Positions 41,263-50,031 of a stretch of 64,000 bases of DNA are shown piece after piece (the stretch's first letter is position 1; the number at the start of each line of letters is the position of its first letter). Source of the stretch: Bacteroides stercorirosoris. Lineage in GTDB: Bacteria > Bacteroidota > Bacteroidia > Bacteroidales > Bacteroidaceae. The stretch lies in contig NZ_FQZN01000007.1 in NCBI RefSeq assembly GCF_900142015.1, positions 124,001 to 188,000 of the forward strand, read 5' to 3'. Under the pieces are notes generated by a model, which made no database searches, was not told the DNA's origin, and was given only the letters and a program-made list of their open reading frames with translations. Made by a program: the position numbers and the translations under genes.

Positions 41263-42957
41263 ATGAAATATAATACGATATTTAAGAAAGGTGCTGTCGG
41301 TATATTATTTGCCGGTTCAATTCTGTTAGGCAGTTGCACCGATTTGAGTGAAACCTTATATAGTGAACTTCCTGGTGATGGTAGCTATGAATTTACTGAA
41401 ACCGAGATTGCGGCTCAATATGGTGTAATTTACGACCGTTTACGCGATATGTACGATGGCTGGGAAGGTTATATGGATATTAGCCAAGAGTGTGGTGACT
41501 TGATTATGACCCCTTACCGTACTTATGGAGGATGGGGTGCACAATATGTTTCATTGCACAAGCATGAATTCCATCCTACTATTAATCATCTTTATCGCCC
41601 TTGGTACTCTTGTTATCAAGGTATAAACTCTTGCAATCAGTTGCTTGACGATGGAACCATCAGCAGTAACGAAAGAGCAACAGCCGAGTTGCGCACTTTC
41701 CGTGCGCTGTTCTATTATGTATTGTTCGATTTGCATCGCAATATTCCTGTAACTACTACTTTGAAACTGCCGGCCGACTATATGCCGAAACAGGAGACTC
41801 CGCAGTTTACTTTCGATTTCATAGTGAAAGAAGTAGAAGAATCGAAACCATTGCTTACTAAAGAAGTGGAAAAAGGACAGCTGAATTACTATGGTGCCTG
41901 TATGCTACTGGCAAAGATGTATCTGAACCATGATGCTTGGTTCCCCGATGCTCCTGATAATAAATACTATGGTTTGGCTATCGAACAGGTGAATGAAGTC
42001 ATCAATGATGGTGCCTATACATTGGCTGAGAATTATCGTGAGCCTTTCTCCGTAGCCGGGAGCAAGGAAAATATATTCGAACTGATGTATAGCAATAAAT
42101 ATGCCGGTCATGGTACGAACCACTTCTGCAAATGGTTTCCCGCCATCTGCAAGGATGTATTTGGCGTTTCGTTCGACCCTTGGAATGGAAGTGCTTGCGT
42201 ACCGCAGTTTTTTGATACTTATGATGAAGATGACACCCGTAAGGCTGATACTTGGAAATGGGGCGTTCAGCGTGATCAACAAGGAAATATACTCTATGAT
42301 AACGGAAAAGAGGTGAATCTTACTCCCGAAGTATGGGCTATTGAAAAGCCAGGTGCAGGTGACTATCAGGGTGCTCGTTTATGGCTCTATGAGATTCAAC
42401 CGGGTAACATTGGTACCAGTGATGACAATGTACCTTTCTTTCGTTTGACAGACGCTTACTTTATTAAGGCTGAATGTTTGCTCCGTCTGGGCGGATATAA
42501 TGGTGAGACAGAGCAGGATGCTGCGGATATTGTAACGATGATTCGTCGTCGTGCATTCAAAAACAACCCTGAAAAAGCACTCCGTACTGTTGCCCAACTG
42601 AAAGGAGGCAGCGTATACGATTATGGATTGCGCGAAACGCAAGGTACGCTTGATGATGACAAGAACCTTACCAATGTTGAAGTTATTACTACTCACGAAG
42701 GTGGTGATGATATCATTCTTGGTGGTTTGCTTGATGAATTGGCTTGGGAGTTTGTGTATGAACACCACCGTCGTCAAGACCTTATTCGCTTCAAGATGAC
42801 TAATGGATGCAATGTTTTCAATGGTAAGTCATGGTTCGGCAAGAGTGCTAACACTAATCCGAATGATCACCATCTTGACATCTTCCCCATCCTGCAGGAT
42901 AATCTGGATGCCAATCCTAACTTAGTTCAGAACCCTGGTTATACAACCGCAAAATAA
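41263..42957 (+). CDS. SusD-like surface nutrient-binding lipoprotein
   Basis: A 564-residue lipoprotein (lipobox ILLGSC, about Cys25). It has the helical TPR-rich scaffold of SusD proteins, with YDGWEGYMDISQECGD, RTFRALFYYVLFDLHRNIPV and a C-terminal DELAWEFVYEHHRRQDLIRF. It forms the lid over the SusC barrel at the cell surface and binds the substrate. It sits between susC and the DUF4859 gene, 6 bases before the latter. Confidence 0.96.
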   Translation: MKYNTIFKKGAVGILFAGSILLGSCTDLSETLYSELPGDGSYEFTETEIAAQYGVIYDRLRDMYDGWEGYMDISQECGDLIMTPYRTYGGWGAQYVSLHKHEFHPTINHLYRPWYSCYQGINSCNQLLDDGTISSNERATAELRTFRALFYYVLFDLHRNIPVTTTLKLPADYMPKQETPQFTFDFIVKEVEESKPLLTKEVEKGQLNYYGACMLLAKMYLNHDAWFPDAPDNKYYGLAIEQVNEVINDGAYTLAENYREPFSVAGSKENIFELMYSNKYAGHGTNHFCKWFPAICKDVFGVSFDPWNGSACVPQFFDTYDEDDTRKADTWKWGVQRDQQGNILYDNGKEVNLTPEVWAIEKPGAGDYQGARLWLYEIQPGNIGTSDDNVPFFRLTDAYFIKAECLLRLGGYNGETEQDAADIVTMIRRRAFKNNPEKALRTVAQLKGGSVYDYGLRETQGTLDDDKNLTNVEVITTHEGGDDIILGGLLDELAWEFVYEHHRRQDLIRFKMTNGCNVFNGKSWFGKSANTNPNDHHLDIFPILQDNLDANPNLVQNPGYTTAK

Positions 42958-42963
42958 AGAACC

Positions 42964-43962
42964 ATGAAAAAGAAATTAATCTATATACTGATGATTTGTG
43001 GTGCGTTGTTTATGACAACCGCTTGCAGTGAAGAATATACAGATGCTACAAGTATGCATGTGTACGGTCCAAATGAGAATCCACCCGTGAAAACAGATGA
43101 AAAGGGAACTGTAACCAGTACCTTTGATAAAAAAGCTGGCGATCCTGTTCCTGCTACCATTAGTATCGAACAATATGAAACAATAATACAGCAACAGCTC
43201 GGCATGACAGTAGATGAACTGATGAGTGCTATTGAGAGCGGGAAAGTGGTTGTCTGTCCCATTAATGCCTCCCGTAGTGTATGGAACAAAGCAAAAGCCA
43301 ATGTAGAAGGGAAGAAATATGGCTGGTATGTTAATAAAAACGGTAATGTATGTGAAATTGATGATGTATCCTTGTATGGCATCATTGAATTCGATGCCGC
43401 AACCAAATGCTTCAATTTTTATCCCGATGGAAATGCCGGTGGTGCAGCTTCGATAGAGTTTGGCTTTGCCCTTGATGGACCAAACTACAATACGGCTATT
43501 CGTTTCGTTATGGCTATGACTGTATTTGATAAGAGTTTCATCATTCAGGATATAACGATTCCTGCTGGTGACTATAATGCTTATTCGTTGACATTCGAGA
43601 GTGTAGCTGAAAATATCAATTATGTGTTTGGTATGTCTTCTGCCGAATTGGTTGCTGCTGTTTCCGATGGCGCAGTAAAACCTTATATAATGAACCTTGA
43701 AACTAATGCATATGTTTGGGACGGCACTTCTACTGCAAATAATGGTGGTTACTGGTGTAATGCCAATAACGAAATTTGCACTTGGGGAGCAGATGGCTTC
43801 TCTTTCTTCATCGAGCCTTGGCTAGAGGATGATCCGGCTTGCATGGCTATCGGACGTGCTCCGGGTATCGCATCGGGAACTACAATGATGGTTAAATTTG
43901 GTTTGGCTACTCCTGATAAACAAAAAGCGATGTCGTTCCTTTTGAACGCAACTTTCGAGTAA
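42964..43962 (+). CDS. lipoprotein with two DUF4859-like domains, putative surface binding protein
   Basis: A 332-residue lipoprotein (lipobox MTTAC, Cys21). Two similar halves of about 140 residues are visible: the first around ISIEQYETIIQQQLGM and YGWYVNKNGNVCEID, the second around LTFESVAENINYVFGM and GGYWCNANNEICTWGADG. The second matches the C-terminus of the next protein (GGFWCNAAGKPQGWGADA). It occupies the SusE/surface glycan-binding position directly after susD, so the domains are probably substrate-binding modules. The function of DUF4859 is otherwise unknown to me. Confidence 0.8.
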   Translation: MKKKLIYILMICGALFMTTACSEEYTDATSMHVYGPNENPPVKTDEKGTVTSTFDKKAGDPVPATISIEQYETIIQQQLGMTVDELMSAIESGKVVVCPINASRSVWNKAKANVEGKKYGWYVNKNGNVCEIDDVSLYGIIEFDAATKCFNFYPDGNAGGAASIEFGFALDGPNYNTAIRFVMAMTVFDKSFIIQDITIPAGDYNAYSLTFESVAENINYVFGMSSAELVAAVSDGAVKPYIMNLETNAYVWDGTSTANNGGYWCNANNEICTWGADGFSFFIEPWLEDDPACMAIGRAPGIASGTTMMVKFGLATPDKQKAMSFLLNATFE

Positions 43963-43996
43963 TACCTTATTTTTAAACTTTCTAAAACAATATAAA

Positions 43997-46342
43997 ATGA
44001 AAAGCAATATACGACACTATTTCTACTTCGCAGCTATGTTGATGGTTGTTAGTGGAACATCGTTTCTCACTACTGCATGTGAAGATGACGATATGTCAAA
44101 ACGTGTAGCTGATTATGATCCTCGATATAAAGGTTCTATTGCAGGTATGGAGGCCGATTATGCGGTTGAAGCCGAAGACAAGAACTTGGAAATAAACTTT
44201 AAGAGTGACATGGACTGGACGGTTGCCGTTGTGGATGCCGAAGGTAATGCCTGTTCATGGGCTAGTGTGTCACCTGCTGAAGGTAAAGCTGGTGAAGAGT
44301 TGAAGTTGACTGTGACCATGCAGGAGAACGAAGACACTGCCAATGACCGTTCTGCCACTGTTACAATCTCTACCGTAAAAGGTCAGTCGCAGGCTATTAA
44401 GTTGGTTCAAAAGTATAAGGTATTGTACCTGAAACCTGATGAAATTAAAGATTATGCCAAATACATTTGTCCCGGTGCCGGAAATCCTCACTTCGAGGAA
44501 GGTCCTGAGTATATGCTTCGTCATGACAGCTACTATTCATGGCATCGCATGAAGCAAAGTGAACACTTCTTTGTATTCTGGTCACCGGAGTTTGGAGAAG
44601 ATCCAAATGCGGAAAGCGTTTCGGCTGCCATGCGCGTAGATATTGATGACCTTCTTAAGAAAGCGGAGTTATACTTCAATACCAATGTTAACATTCTTAA
44701 GATGGCGACTTTGGGTGAAGGTAAATCTATGCTTGACGATTATAAGATGCAGATTTATCTGATTTATCAGGATGAGTGGCTTGCCACTGGTTCTGGTTAT
44801 GATGACAAAATAGGTGCCCTTTGGGTAAATCCATCTACTTGTCAGCCTGTAGGGTCTACCATAGCTCATGAAATCGGTCACTCTTTCCAGTACCAGGTTT
44901 ATGCTGATAAAGTGAACAAGCAGGGGGCTCCGGCTGATTTACATCATGGATTCCGTTATGGATTTGGCCCCGATGGTGCCGGAGGTTGTGCTTTCTGGGA
45001 ACAGTGTGCGCAATGGCAAGCTCAACTTGACTATCCGGAAGAAATGTTCGGCTATCATCTTGATGTTTGGAAAAAGAATTATCATCGACACTTCAACCAT
45101 GAATGGATGCGTTACGCCAGTTACTGGTTGCAGCATACTTGGGTAGAGAAACATGGAATTGATGCATATGGACGTATTTGGCGTGATTCGGAATATCCTG
45201 AAGATCCATTGCAAACTTACCAGCGTATATATTGCGGTAATAATCAGAATGTTCTTTATGCTGATCTTTATGACTATGCTTCACGTATGGTATACTATGA
45301 CTTGAAGTTTGCCAATAATGAAAGTAAACCGGTGACTGTACCTGATTATGTGAAAGGTGATTATAGTACTGATTTATACAAGGTAGGCGACCTCAAATAT
45401 CAGGTGGGTTATGCGAGTTGTCCCGGAACTACCGGTTTCAATGTTATTAAAATGAAAGTGCCTGCTGCTGGTACTACAGTTTCTACTACGGTTGGTGCTA
45501 TCATTCCCGGAAGTGCTCTTGCCAAGGGAGATAAAGGCGAACAGGTAGATGGAGATGGAAAAGTTGTGGCTAAAACCACGACCTACAATACTTCGGATAA
45601 CACTTCATCCGATTACCGTTATGGTTATGTAGCTATAGTAAATGGTAAACCGACCTATTCGGAAATGAGCAAAGGTGCCGAAGGTACGGCTTCATATATA
45701 GTACCTGCAGGCACCAATGAACTCTACTTCGTGATAATGGCTGCTCCCGATGAATACAATCGTCAGTATTGGAATGATAAGGAAGAAGATGACGAACAAT
45801 GGCCTTATACTATTACTTTGAGTGGCACCGACGTGGAAAGTTATAATGATGTAGTTGAAGTGGTGCTTGATCCGAATGCTAAGCCTAAAAGCGTTGAGAT
45901 GATTATTAATGTGCGCGGTACGGCTGATGCATCTTATGAATTTGCTCATTATAACATCGCTTACTACGATAATGCAGCTATTTGCCATGCTTTCTGCCTG
46001 ATGCCGGAAGATTTTGCAGCCATCCAGCAACATAGTTCTGAGGGATTGGCCGAAGGAAAAATCTGTATGCGTCTGAAATTGCCTGATGGTACTTATAGTT
46101 ATGAAGATAATTGTGGTGGTGAGTTAGGAGGATTCTGGTGTAATGCTGCTGGTAAACCGCAAGGATGGGGCGCAGATGCACGTACTTATACCAAACTTCA
46201 CACGATCTACGATATGGAAGTCGGTTTTATGCCAGGTACGATTACTGCCGGAGAAACTTATCCTCAAATGGTTGAACTTGTCTATACCAAGGATGGTAAA
46301 GAATACATTGCTACTCTTAAATTCAATTTTATTGTAGAATAA
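43997..46342 (+). CDS. DUF6055 metallopeptidase-like lipoprotein with BACON and DUF4859 domains
   Basis: A 781-residue lipoprotein (lipobox LTTAC, Cys28). Domains in order: a BACON-like domain (about 45-140, WTVAVVDAEGNACSWASVSP), the DUF6055 core (about 155-480) with STIAHEIGHSFQYQV (HEIGH 291-295), a beta-rich region, and a C-terminal DUF4859-like domain (about 635-781). The HEXXH motif within a helix is the zinc-binding signature of metallopeptidases. The shared DUF4859 links it to the preceding binding protein. It likely works at the cell surface on the protein or glycan bound by the SusCD system. A shorter paralogue is at 47772. Confidence 0.82.
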   Translation: MKSNIRHYFYFAAMLMVVSGTSFLTTACEDDDMSKRVADYDPRYKGSIAGMEADYAVEAEDKNLEINFKSDMDWTVAVVDAEGNACSWASVSPAEGKAGEELKLTVTMQENEDTANDRSATVTISTVKGQSQAIKLVQKYKVLYLKPDEIKDYAKYICPGAGNPHFEEGPEYMLRHDSYYSWHRMKQSEHFFVFWSPEFGEDPNAESVSAAMRVDIDDLLKKAELYFNTNVNILKMATLGEGKSMLDDYKMQIYLIYQDEWLATGSGYDDKIGALWVNPSTCQPVGSTIAHEIGHSFQYQVYADKVNKQGAPADLHHGFRYGFGPDGAGGCAFWEQCAQWQAQLDYPEEMFGYHLDVWKKNYHRHFNHEWMRYASYWLQHTWVEKHGIDAYGRIWRDSEYPEDPLQTYQRIYCGNNQNVLYADLYDYASRMVYYDLKFANNESKPVTVPDYVKGDYSTDLYKVGDLKYQVGYASCPGTTGFNVIKMKVPAAGTTVSTTVGAIIPGSALAKGDKGEQVDGDGKVVAKTTTYNTSDNTSSDYRYGYVAIVNGKPTYSEMSKGAEGTASYIVPAGTNELYFVIMAAPDEYNRQYWNDKEEDDEQWPYTITLSGTDVESYNDVVEVVLDPNAKPKSVEMIINVRGTADASYEFAHYNIAYYDNAAICHAFCLMPEDFAAIQQHSSEGLAEGKICMRLKLPDGTYSYEDNCGGELGGFWCNAAGKPQGWGADARTYTKLHTIYDMEVGFMPGTITAGETYPQMVELVYTKDGKEYIATLKFNFIVE

Positions 46343-46363
46343 CTATTCTCAAAATAATATTAG

Positions 46364-46395
46364 GAGCTTGTGTTTGTACCGACAGACACAGGCTC
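46364..46395 (+). terminator. intercistronic hairpin between the DUF6055 and CotH genes
   Basis: GAGCTTGTGTTTGT (46364-46377) pairs with ACAGACACAGGCTC (46382-46395) around a four-base loop, followed by TTAATTG. The T-run is poor, so it may dampen rather than stop transcription into the distal part of the operon. Confidence 0.55.
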
Positions 46396-46470
46396 TTAAT
46401 TGTAATATAGTAAGATAAAATGTATAGGCGGAATTACTGCTTATTTTATTTATTAATTTTAGCTGTTAAT

Positions 46471-47766
46471 ATGAACTCAATAGTTAGGAATGTATTTTGG
46501 GGAGAGCTGATATGCTTATCCCTATTTTTAGCAAGCTGCTCCGATGATTCAGAACCTGTTTGCACTCTTCCGATATCTACTAAAGAAATGATCTATCAAG
46601 TTGCTCAACTGACCATCAACACCGAAAACGCTGCCCCTATTATGGGGAAGGATAAAAAGGATTATGTAAATTGTACCTTCATCATTGACTCTGAAATAGA
46701 AGAATGGGATTATAACGGAACAGGACGTATTCGCGGACGTGGGAATTCTACCTGGCTTTGGTATCCGAAGAAACCTTATCGCATTAAGCTGGATAAGAAG
46801 TCGGAAATACTTGGACTGGCTACTGAAAAGGATTGGGTGCTTCTTGCCAATTACCGTGATCCGACCCACATGATGAATACCTTTACATTTATTGCAGGTG
46901 AGAAGTTAGGTTTGCCTTATACTAATCATTCTCGTTATGTGGAAGTAACATTGAACGGTGAGTACATCGGGCTCTATCAGTTGACAGAGCAAGTGGAACA
47001 AGGGAGTAGCCGCATAGCGGTGGATGACGAACAGGGTATGCTGATTTCGCTGGATGCGGACGACGGACCGGAATTGAATCCGAATGGGGGAGACAACTTC
47101 TGGTCGACAGTTTACCGAATGCCCATTTGTGTGAAACATCCGGAAGACGCTACTGCCACACAACTGAAGGGGGTGCAGGATGACTTTGCCCGATTAGAAC
47201 AGAGCATACATGACAGCGATTATGAAACAACCGCTCGGCTGATGAATATTGCTTCGTTTATAGATTATATGATAATACAGGAACTGGTGTACAATGTGGA
47301 GGTAGATGCTCCACGCAGCATCTATATGCATAAAGATAAAAACGGGCTTTGGACTATGGGACCACTTTGGGATTTTGATGCAGGATTTGACTTTGACTGG
47401 GGAACCATGTATACCGGACATAACTATTTCACTAGCTATCGGGAACTTGTATTGGGTACTGATCCGGTCAATCATACCGGAGGCTATCGTGTTCCGTCTT
47501 TCTTTACGGATCTTTTCAAAAATAAGCGCTTTGTGAGCGAATACAAGGCACGTTGGACGGAAATAAAGGGTGAGATTATGTCGGAATTTTGGGAAGAAAC
47601 ACGTCGTTTTGCCGTAGGATGTTCCGGCGCAATGAAGCGTAATGCCGAATGCTGGCCTATTGATAAAAATTATCAGACGGAGATAACCCGGATGAAACAA
47701 TGGCTTCAACAACGTACCGATTATTTAGATACTGTTATTAAAAACTATCCGTCAGGAACAAAATAA
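46471..47766 (+). CDS. CotH kinase-like lipoprotein
   Basis: About 431 residues from the ATG at 46471, chosen because it gives a regular lipoprotein signal (lipobox LFLASC) close to the start; an upstream in-frame ATG at 46420 would add 17 residues. CotH-family motifs are clear: RIRGRGNSTWLWYPKKPYRI near residue 80, KDWVLLANYRDPT, and GPLWDFDAGFDFDWG near residue 310. CotH proteins have an atypical protein-kinase fold, and the Bacillus spore protein phosphorylates coat proteins; many Bacteroides homologues are surface lipoproteins of unknown role. It lies between the two DUF6055 genes, 5 bases before the second. Confidence 0.85.
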   Translation: MNSIVRNVFWGELICLSLFLASCSDDSEPVCTLPISTKEMIYQVAQLTINTENAAPIMGKDKKDYVNCTFIIDSEIEEWDYNGTGRIRGRGNSTWLWYPKKPYRIKLDKKSEILGLATEKDWVLLANYRDPTHMMNTFTFIAGEKLGLPYTNHSRYVEVTLNGEYIGLYQLTEQVEQGSSRIAVDDEQGMLISLDADDGPELNPNGGDNFWSTVYRMPICVKHPEDATATQLKGVQDDFARLEQSIHDSDYETTARLMNIASFIDYMIIQELVYNVEVDAPRSIYMHKDKNGLWTMGPLWDFDAGFDFDWGTMYTGHNYFTSYRELVLGTDPVNHTGGYRVPSFFTDLFKNKRFVSEYKARWTEIKGEIMSEFWEETRRFAVGCSGAMKRNAECWPIDKNYQTEITRMKQWLQQRTDYLDTVIKNYPSGTK

Positions 47767-47771
47767 AGATT

Positions 47772-49100
47772 ATGAAGAAGTATATCCTTTTATTAAGTCT
47801 TGCTATCGTTTGGGGATTAGCCTTGAAGGCGCAGAATGTGGCATCCGTTCCTATGCCTGCTGGCAAAGCCATCTACATTCCCAAAGACCTTCAGGACATA
47901 GACTTGCAAAACCCTGAAAGCAAATGGAGTTATCATCGTATGGCCTGTACAGAGAATTTTGTCATCTTCTGGGAGAAAGGGTTTGGGAATGATTTATCCA
48001 ATCTGCCTCAGTTGGAAGGGCACAATATGCAGGTCGATTTACCGAATCTGATGGATAAATTGGAGAGCTTTTACCGTTTCTTCCGTGATAAACTGGAATT
48101 CTCACGTCCCGGTTCCAAGTGCGACAAGTATCGCATGATGGTGATGCTGAACTATTCCCTGGAAGGCACGGCATACGGTGGAGATTATGACGGAGAAATC
48201 GGCGCTTTGTGGATTGCTCCCAACCGTGTACAAGATAAGAAACTGAACTGCATCGCCCATGAATTGGGACATAGTTTTCAGGCACAAATCAGTTGTGATG
48301 GGCAGGGTGAAGCCTGGGGAGGATGCGGTTTCTTTGAAATGACTTCGCAATGGATGCTGTGGCAGGTTAATCCCGAATGGATTACTGATGAAAAATATCA
48401 TTGGGATGCTTTCATGAAGTTGACTCACAAGGCTTATCTCCACATGGAGAACATTTATCATTCACCTTACGTCTTGGAATATTGGGGTATGAAACGGGGA
48501 CTTCCCATTATAGCCGAACTTTACCGTCAGGGAAAGCGGGGAGAAGACCCGGTTATCACCTACAAACGTTTGGCTGCTTTGAATCAGAAACAATTCTGTG
48601 ACGAGATGTTTGATACTTACCGCCACTTTATCAACTGGGATTTTCCGCGCGTCTGGAAAGAAACACGTCCGTATGCCAATAAATATACTTCTCAGCTAAT
48701 AGCTCAGCCGGATGGATGGTATGGGATAGCACCGGAGAATTGTCCTGAAAATTATGGATTCAATGCGATTCCTTTGCTTGTTCCTCAATCGGGAGAGAAG
48801 GTGAAAGTGGAATTCTGCGGAGAAGCAGGAAAGGAAGGATATACTGCAATCCATACAGATAAGGCAGGTTGGCGTTATGGTTTTGTTGCCGTAACGGCAG
48901 AAGGTGAATCTATTTATGGGGAAATGGGCGATAATAGCGGGAAAAGTATTATTTTTACAGCTCCAAAAGATCAAACTCTGACTTATTTGTGGCTGGTTGT
49001 GATGGGAGCGCCAACGGAACATTGGATGAAGCCCGCTCCGGGAGAGAAAGATGCTCAATGGCCATACCGCATCAAGGTTACGGGAAGCAATCCTTTATAA
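47772..49100 (+). CDS. exported DUF6055 protein with HEXXH motif
   Basis: A 442-residue protein with a Sec signal ending near LKAQN and no lipobox. It corresponds to the DUF6055 core of the 781-residue lipoprotein: KWSYHRMACTENFVIFWEKG, GEIGALWIAPNRV and CIAHELGHSFQAQI (HELGH 163-167), then GGCGFFEMTSQWMLWQ. The C-terminus is a beta-rich domain resembling the region after DUF6055 in the paralogue. The HEXXH helix suggests a zinc peptidase or hydrolase. As it lacks a lipid anchor it is probably periplasmic, so the surface and periplasm would each have one DUF6055 enzyme. Confidence 0.82.
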   Translation: MKKYILLLSLAIVWGLALKAQNVASVPMPAGKAIYIPKDLQDIDLQNPESKWSYHRMACTENFVIFWEKGFGNDLSNLPQLEGHNMQVDLPNLMDKLESFYRFFRDKLEFSRPGSKCDKYRMMVMLNYSLEGTAYGGDYDGEIGALWIAPNRVQDKKLNCIAHELGHSFQAQISCDGQGEAWGGCGFFEMTSQWMLWQVNPEWITDEKYHWDAFMKLTHKAYLHMENIYHSPYVLEYWGMKRGLPIIAELYRQGKRGEDPVITYKRLAALNQKQFCDEMFDTYRHFINWDFPRVWKETRPYANKYTSQLIAQPDGWYGIAPENCPENYGFNAIPLLVPQSGEKVKVEFCGEAGKEGYTAIHTDKAGWRYGFVAVTAEGESIYGEMGDNSGKSIIFTAPKDQTLTYLWLVVMGAPTEHWMKPAPGEKDAQWPYRIKVTGSNPL

Positions 49101-49146
49101 ACATACAGATAAATACGATGTCTGCAAAAGAAACATATATGAACCG

Positions 49147-50031
49147 ATGAGAAACAATACAAGTGCCGTTGTTTATGCCTGCATTGCAGTGCTTAGTTGG
49201 TCTACTGTAGCCACTGCTTTTAAGATAGCTTTGACGCATCTAACTCATTTTGAGATGCTGCTGATAGCCAGTTGTACTTCATTAGTCATATTTGCCCTTT
49301 TGCTGACTTTCCAGAAGAAGTGGAGACTGGTGTCGGAACTTTCCGGTCGCCAATGGGGATACTTTGCATTATTGGGATTACTGAATCCTGTCGCTTATTA
49401 TCTGGTGTTGTTCAAAGCATACGACCTGCTACCTGCACAGGTGGCACAGCCCATCAATTATGCATGGCCTATTGTACTGCTTATTCTGTTGGCCTTGTTC
49501 GCCCATCAGCCCATACCACCGAAGAAATATATCGGCATGTTTATTTCGCTGGGTGGAGTGGTACTGATTTCGGTTGGTACAGGGCAATCGGGAGGTATGG
49601 ACATACCTGTGCATGGCTTATTGCTGGCAGCATTGAGTGCCTTACTGTGGGCCATGTATTGGATGATAAACAATAAGTTCAAAGATAAAACAGATGGCAG
49701 TATTGCGTTGTTTATGAGTTTCCTGTTTGGCACGGTCTATTTGCTGATAGGAGCTGTGGGGGTAGGCGTACATTTTAATACGTTGCCCGGTATACTGTCG
49801 GGTATGTATGTCGGCGGGTTCGAAATGGGCATTCCTTTCATCTTTTTCAGCCTTGCCATGCGGAAAACATCCAATCCGGCACTGGTCAACCAGCTTTGTT
49901 ACTTATCTCCCTTCTTGTCTTTATTCTTCATTGCAATCATATTGGGTGAACAGATTGTGTTTACAACTTACATCGGTCTTGCATTGATTGTAATGGGAAT
50001 TATGTTCAATCAATATCTGGTGAAGAAATGA
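49147..50031 (+). CDS. EamA/DMT-superfamily transporter
   Basis: About 294 residues from the ATG at 49147 (MRNNTSAVVYACIAVLSWST); an upstream in-frame extension overlapping the previous gene is rejected. Ten hydrophobic helices in two EamA repeats are visible, with the second starting near HGLLLAALSALLWAMYW. DMT carriers move amino acids, nucleotide sugars or other metabolites across the inner membrane. Placement inside a PUL operon is unusual for this family; here it could export or import a product of glycopeptide breakdown. The next gene overlaps its stop by ATGA. Confidence 0.87.
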   Translation: MRNNTSAVVYACIAVLSWSTVATAFKIALTHLTHFEMLLIASCTSLVIFALLLTFQKKWRLVSELSGRQWGYFALLGLLNPVAYYLVLFKAYDLLPAQVAQPINYAWPIVLLILLALFAHQPIPPKKYIGMFISLGGVVLISVGTGQSGGMDIPVHGLLLAALSALLWAMYWMINNKFKDKTDGSIALFMSFLFGTVYLLIGAVGVGVHFNTLPGILSGMYVGGFEMGIPFIFFSLAMRKTSNPALVNQLCYLSPFLSLFFIAIILGEQIVFTTYIGLALIVMGIMFNQYLVKK

